14,057 nt of DNA from contig DJQM01000041.1 of assembly GCA_002437585.1 (NCBI GenBank), positions 9,847 through 23,903 on the forward strand. Direction: 5' to 3'. The notes beneath the pieces are model-generated. The model saw only the letters and a program-made list of their open reading frames with translations, ran no database searches and was not told the DNA's origin. Below, in pieces: positions 12,509 to 14,057 of this stretch (the first letter of the stretch is position 1; the number at the start of each line of letters is the position of its first letter). This stretch comes from Clostridiales bacterium UBA6386. GTDB lineage: Bacteria; Bacillota; Clostridia; Oscillospirales; Oscillospiraceae. Both the position numbers and the translations under genes were made by a program.

Positions 12509-13897
12509 ATGAGCAACACCGTAGTTGGCATTCTCGGCCTGATCACCATCATCGCCGTGGTCGTGACGCTCTTCAGGAGCAAGACCCAGCCCGCCATCGC
12601 CTTCATCGTCTACCCCTTCCTCCTGGGTCTGATCCTGGTCGCCGGCGGCCGGATCGATTTCTCCAACCTGACCGCCATGATCAAGGCCGGCTTCAACTCC
12701 ACCGCTCCCACCGCCGCTCTGTTCGTATTCTCCGTTCTGTACTTCGGCATCATGACCGATGCCGGTATGTTTGACGTGATCATCGGCAGGCTGATGAAGC
12801 TCATCGGCAACAACGTCATCGGCGTGTGCGTCATGACCTGCATCATCGCCCTGATCGGCCACCTGGACGGCGGCGGCGCCTCTACCTTCTGCATTGTGGT
12901 GCCCGCCATGCTGCCCATCTACAAGAAGATGAACATGCGTCCCACCAGCATGCTGCGGATCGCCGTGCTGGCCATGGGCGTGCTGAACCTGATGCCCTGG
13001 GCCGGCCCCACCATGCGCGCCGCCACCGTGCTGGGCATGGAAGCCGGTTCCCTGTGGGCCACCATCATCCCCATCCAGATCTTCGGCATCGTGCTGTCCC
13101 TGGTTCACGCCGTGCTCACCGGCTTCCAGGAGAAGCAGCGGGGGGCGGGTCTGCCTGCGGGCGCAACCCTGGATCTGGCCGAGAGCAAATCTGCCGAGGA
13201 GCAGGAGCTGGCTCGTCCCAAGCTGTTCTGGTTCAACCTGCTGCTGACCGTGGCCGTCATCGCGCTGCTGATCTGGGACGAGTTCCCCAGCTACGTTCCC
13301 TTCATGCTGGGCGTGTCCGTGGCTCTGTTCGTCAACTACGGTGCCACCGCCAAGATGCACAAGAAGATCATCAACCTCCACGCCGGCCCCGCCCTGATGA
13401 TGTGCTCCACCCTGATGGGTGCCGCAGTGCTCATGGGTATTCTGACCACCTCCTTCGTTCTGAAGGACGGCAAGCTGGTGGCCGCCAGCGCCAAGGTCAT
13501 GGAAGTTGATCTGCCCAGCGTCGTCCGGTGCCTTGCCGGTATCATCGAGTCCATCCTGCCCGCCGCCATCGGTCAGCATCTGCCTCTCGTCATCGGCATT
13601 CTGTCCGTGCCTCTGGCTCTGGCCTTCGACACCGACTCCTACTTCTTCGGTATGCTGCCTGTCATCATCGCCATCGGCCAGGGCTTCGGTGTGGAGGCTC
13701 TGCCCATCGCCGTGGCCATGGTGGTCTGCCGGAACTGCGCCACCTTCATCAGCCCCATGGTTCCCGCCACCCTGCTGGGCACCGGTCTGGCGGATGTGGA
13801 CATCAAGGATCACATCAAGGCCAGCTTCGGCTATGTGTGGGTATTCTCCATCCTGTGCATGATCTTCGCGGTCATTATGGGTATCATGCCCCTGTAA
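12509..13897 (+). CDS. Citrate transporter, CitMHS family
   Basis: A 462-residue polytopic membrane protein of the CitMHS family (as Bacillus CitM/CitH), which imports citrate complexed with divalent metal, coupled to protons. Recognised features: FGIMTDAGMFDVII (79-92), the family signature LIGHLDGGGAST (115-126) corresponding to the LDGDGSTT of Bacillus CitM, VVPAMLPIYKKM (130-141), and near the end ATFISPMVPATLLGTGLADVDIKDH (411-435, read in two parts). About 12 hydrophobic segments are visible, with a polar loop at about 207-237. The ATG at 12509 follows AGAGG by 10 bases; an upstream in-frame start near 12371 lies in the hairpin region, has no ribosome binding site and would add non-family sequence. 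Its place after citDEF makes it the citrate entry step. Which metal is used cannot be told. Confidence 0.92.
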   Translation: MSNTVVGILGLITIIAVVVTLFRSKTQPAIAFIVYPFLLGLILVAGGRIDFSNLTAMIKAGFNSTAPTAALFVFSVLYFGIMTDAGMFDVIIGRLMKLIGNNVIGVCVMTCIIALIGHLDGGGASTFCIVVPAMLPIYKKMNMRPTSMLRIAVLAMGVLNLMPWAGPTMRAATVLGMEAGSLWATIIPIQIFGIVLSLVHAVLTGFQEKQRGAGLPAGATLDLAESKSAEEQELARPKLFWFNLLLTVAVIALLIWDEFPSYVPFMLGVSVALFVNYGATAKMHKKIINLHAGPALMMCSTLMGAAVLMGILTTSFVLKDGKLVAASAKVMEVDLPSVVRCLAGIIESILPAAIGQHLPLVIGILSVPLALAFDTDSYFFGMLPVIIAIGQGFGVEALPIAVAMVVCRNCATFISPMVPATLLGTGLADVDIKDHIKASFGYVWVFSILCMIFAVIMGIMPL

Positions 13898-13924
13898 ATT
13901 CGCTTCCACTCCTCCTTACTTTTA

Positions 13925-13962
13925 CCCCGGTGCTCAAAGCCCATGAGTGCCGGGGGTTTTCT
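13925..13962 (+). terminator. Rho-independent terminator of the cit operon
   Basis: CCCCGGTGCTCA (13925-13936) pairs with TGAGTGCCGGGG (13944-13955), twelve pairs with two wobbles and a 7 nt loop, followed by GTTTTCT. It lies 28 bases after the transporter stop. The remaining bases to 14057 hold nothing I can name. Confidence 0.8.
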
Positions 13963-14057
13963 AACAGGTGAAGTGAGAGTAGTGAATGGTGTGCGCTGAA
14001 ATAGGCTCACCCATAGCAAGCCGAAAGATTCTGATGCAGTTCGATAGGGCGGCCGGG

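Noticed and set aside
12419..13909. Minus-strand frame of 496 codons, extremely rich in His and Gly
   Set aside because: It is antisense to the transporter; its His/Gly/Asp bias is the mirror of hydrophobic codons (ATG, GCC, ATC) in the sense gene.
13963..14057. Weakly repetitive GTGA-rich tail after the cit terminator
   Set aside because: Repeats such as GTGAAGTGAGAGTAGTGAATGG are too degenerate and short to call a repeat, and no RNA gene or reading frame with a start signal is visible before the window ends.
1..14057. CRISPR array, tRNA or rRNA genes
   Set aside because: No regularly spaced direct repeats, no tRNA-like cloverleaf or conserved T-arm, and no rRNA sequence was seen on either strand.

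Overview
The window looks like a chromosomal segment of a moderately GC-rich Gram-positive gut-type anaerobe, most likely Clostridia of the Oscillospirales kind. The evidence is strong AAGGAGG-like ribosome binding sites, sigma-A promoters with 16-17 bp spacers and extended -10 elements, GTG starts, pyruvate phosphate dikinase, a citrate lyase cluster, and BTAD and LysR regulators. The species cannot be fixed from this sequence alone.

Layout. (1) 1-278, minus strand: the start of ppdK, with its own promoter. (2) 598-2992: a visibly more A+T-rich accessory block. It holds a divergent small XRE regulator and a 63-residue cysteine-rich protein that share a symmetric promoter region, then a type II restriction-modification pair: a C5-cytosine methyltransferase overlapping an Eco47II/Sau96I-type endonuclease by ATGA. 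(3) 3022-3843: a GT8 glycosyltransferase immediately downstream. (4) 3850-4010: a 161 bp element with 21 bp terminal inverted repeats, resembling a MITE, between convergent genes. (5) 4027-5864, minus strand: a GNAT acetyltransferase and the rRNA uracil methyltransferase rlmD, coupled by a TGATG overlap. (6) 6005-6862, plus strand: a PflX-type radical SAM protein, divergent from the GNAT gene across a compact double promoter with an inverted repeat, ending at a 14 bp-stem terminator. (7) 7018-8205, minus strand: a BTAD (SARP-like) regulator whose C-terminus looks like a degenerate GGDEF domain, with a long leader carrying a G9 tract. (8) 8443-13897: a LysR regulator divergent from citD-citE-citF and a CitMHS-family citrate transporter, closed by a terminator.

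How the genes work together. The transporter would import citrate (probably metal-complexed), and CitDEF would split it to acetate and oxaloacetate. The LysR protein, with a dyad covering its own promoter -35, is the likely regulator. The cluster lacks citC, citG and citX, so prosthetic-group synthesis and acetylation of CitD must be encoded elsewhere. ppdK and the citrate genes both feed the oxaloacetate/PEP/pyruvate node, but they are far apart and nothing here shows joint control.

The best candidates for something undescribed are the 63-residue Cys/His protein with its divergent XRE gene beside the restriction cassette, the BTAD-degenerate-GGDEF regulator, the MITE-like repeat, and the long stem-loop between citF and the transporter. 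None is proof of a new system.
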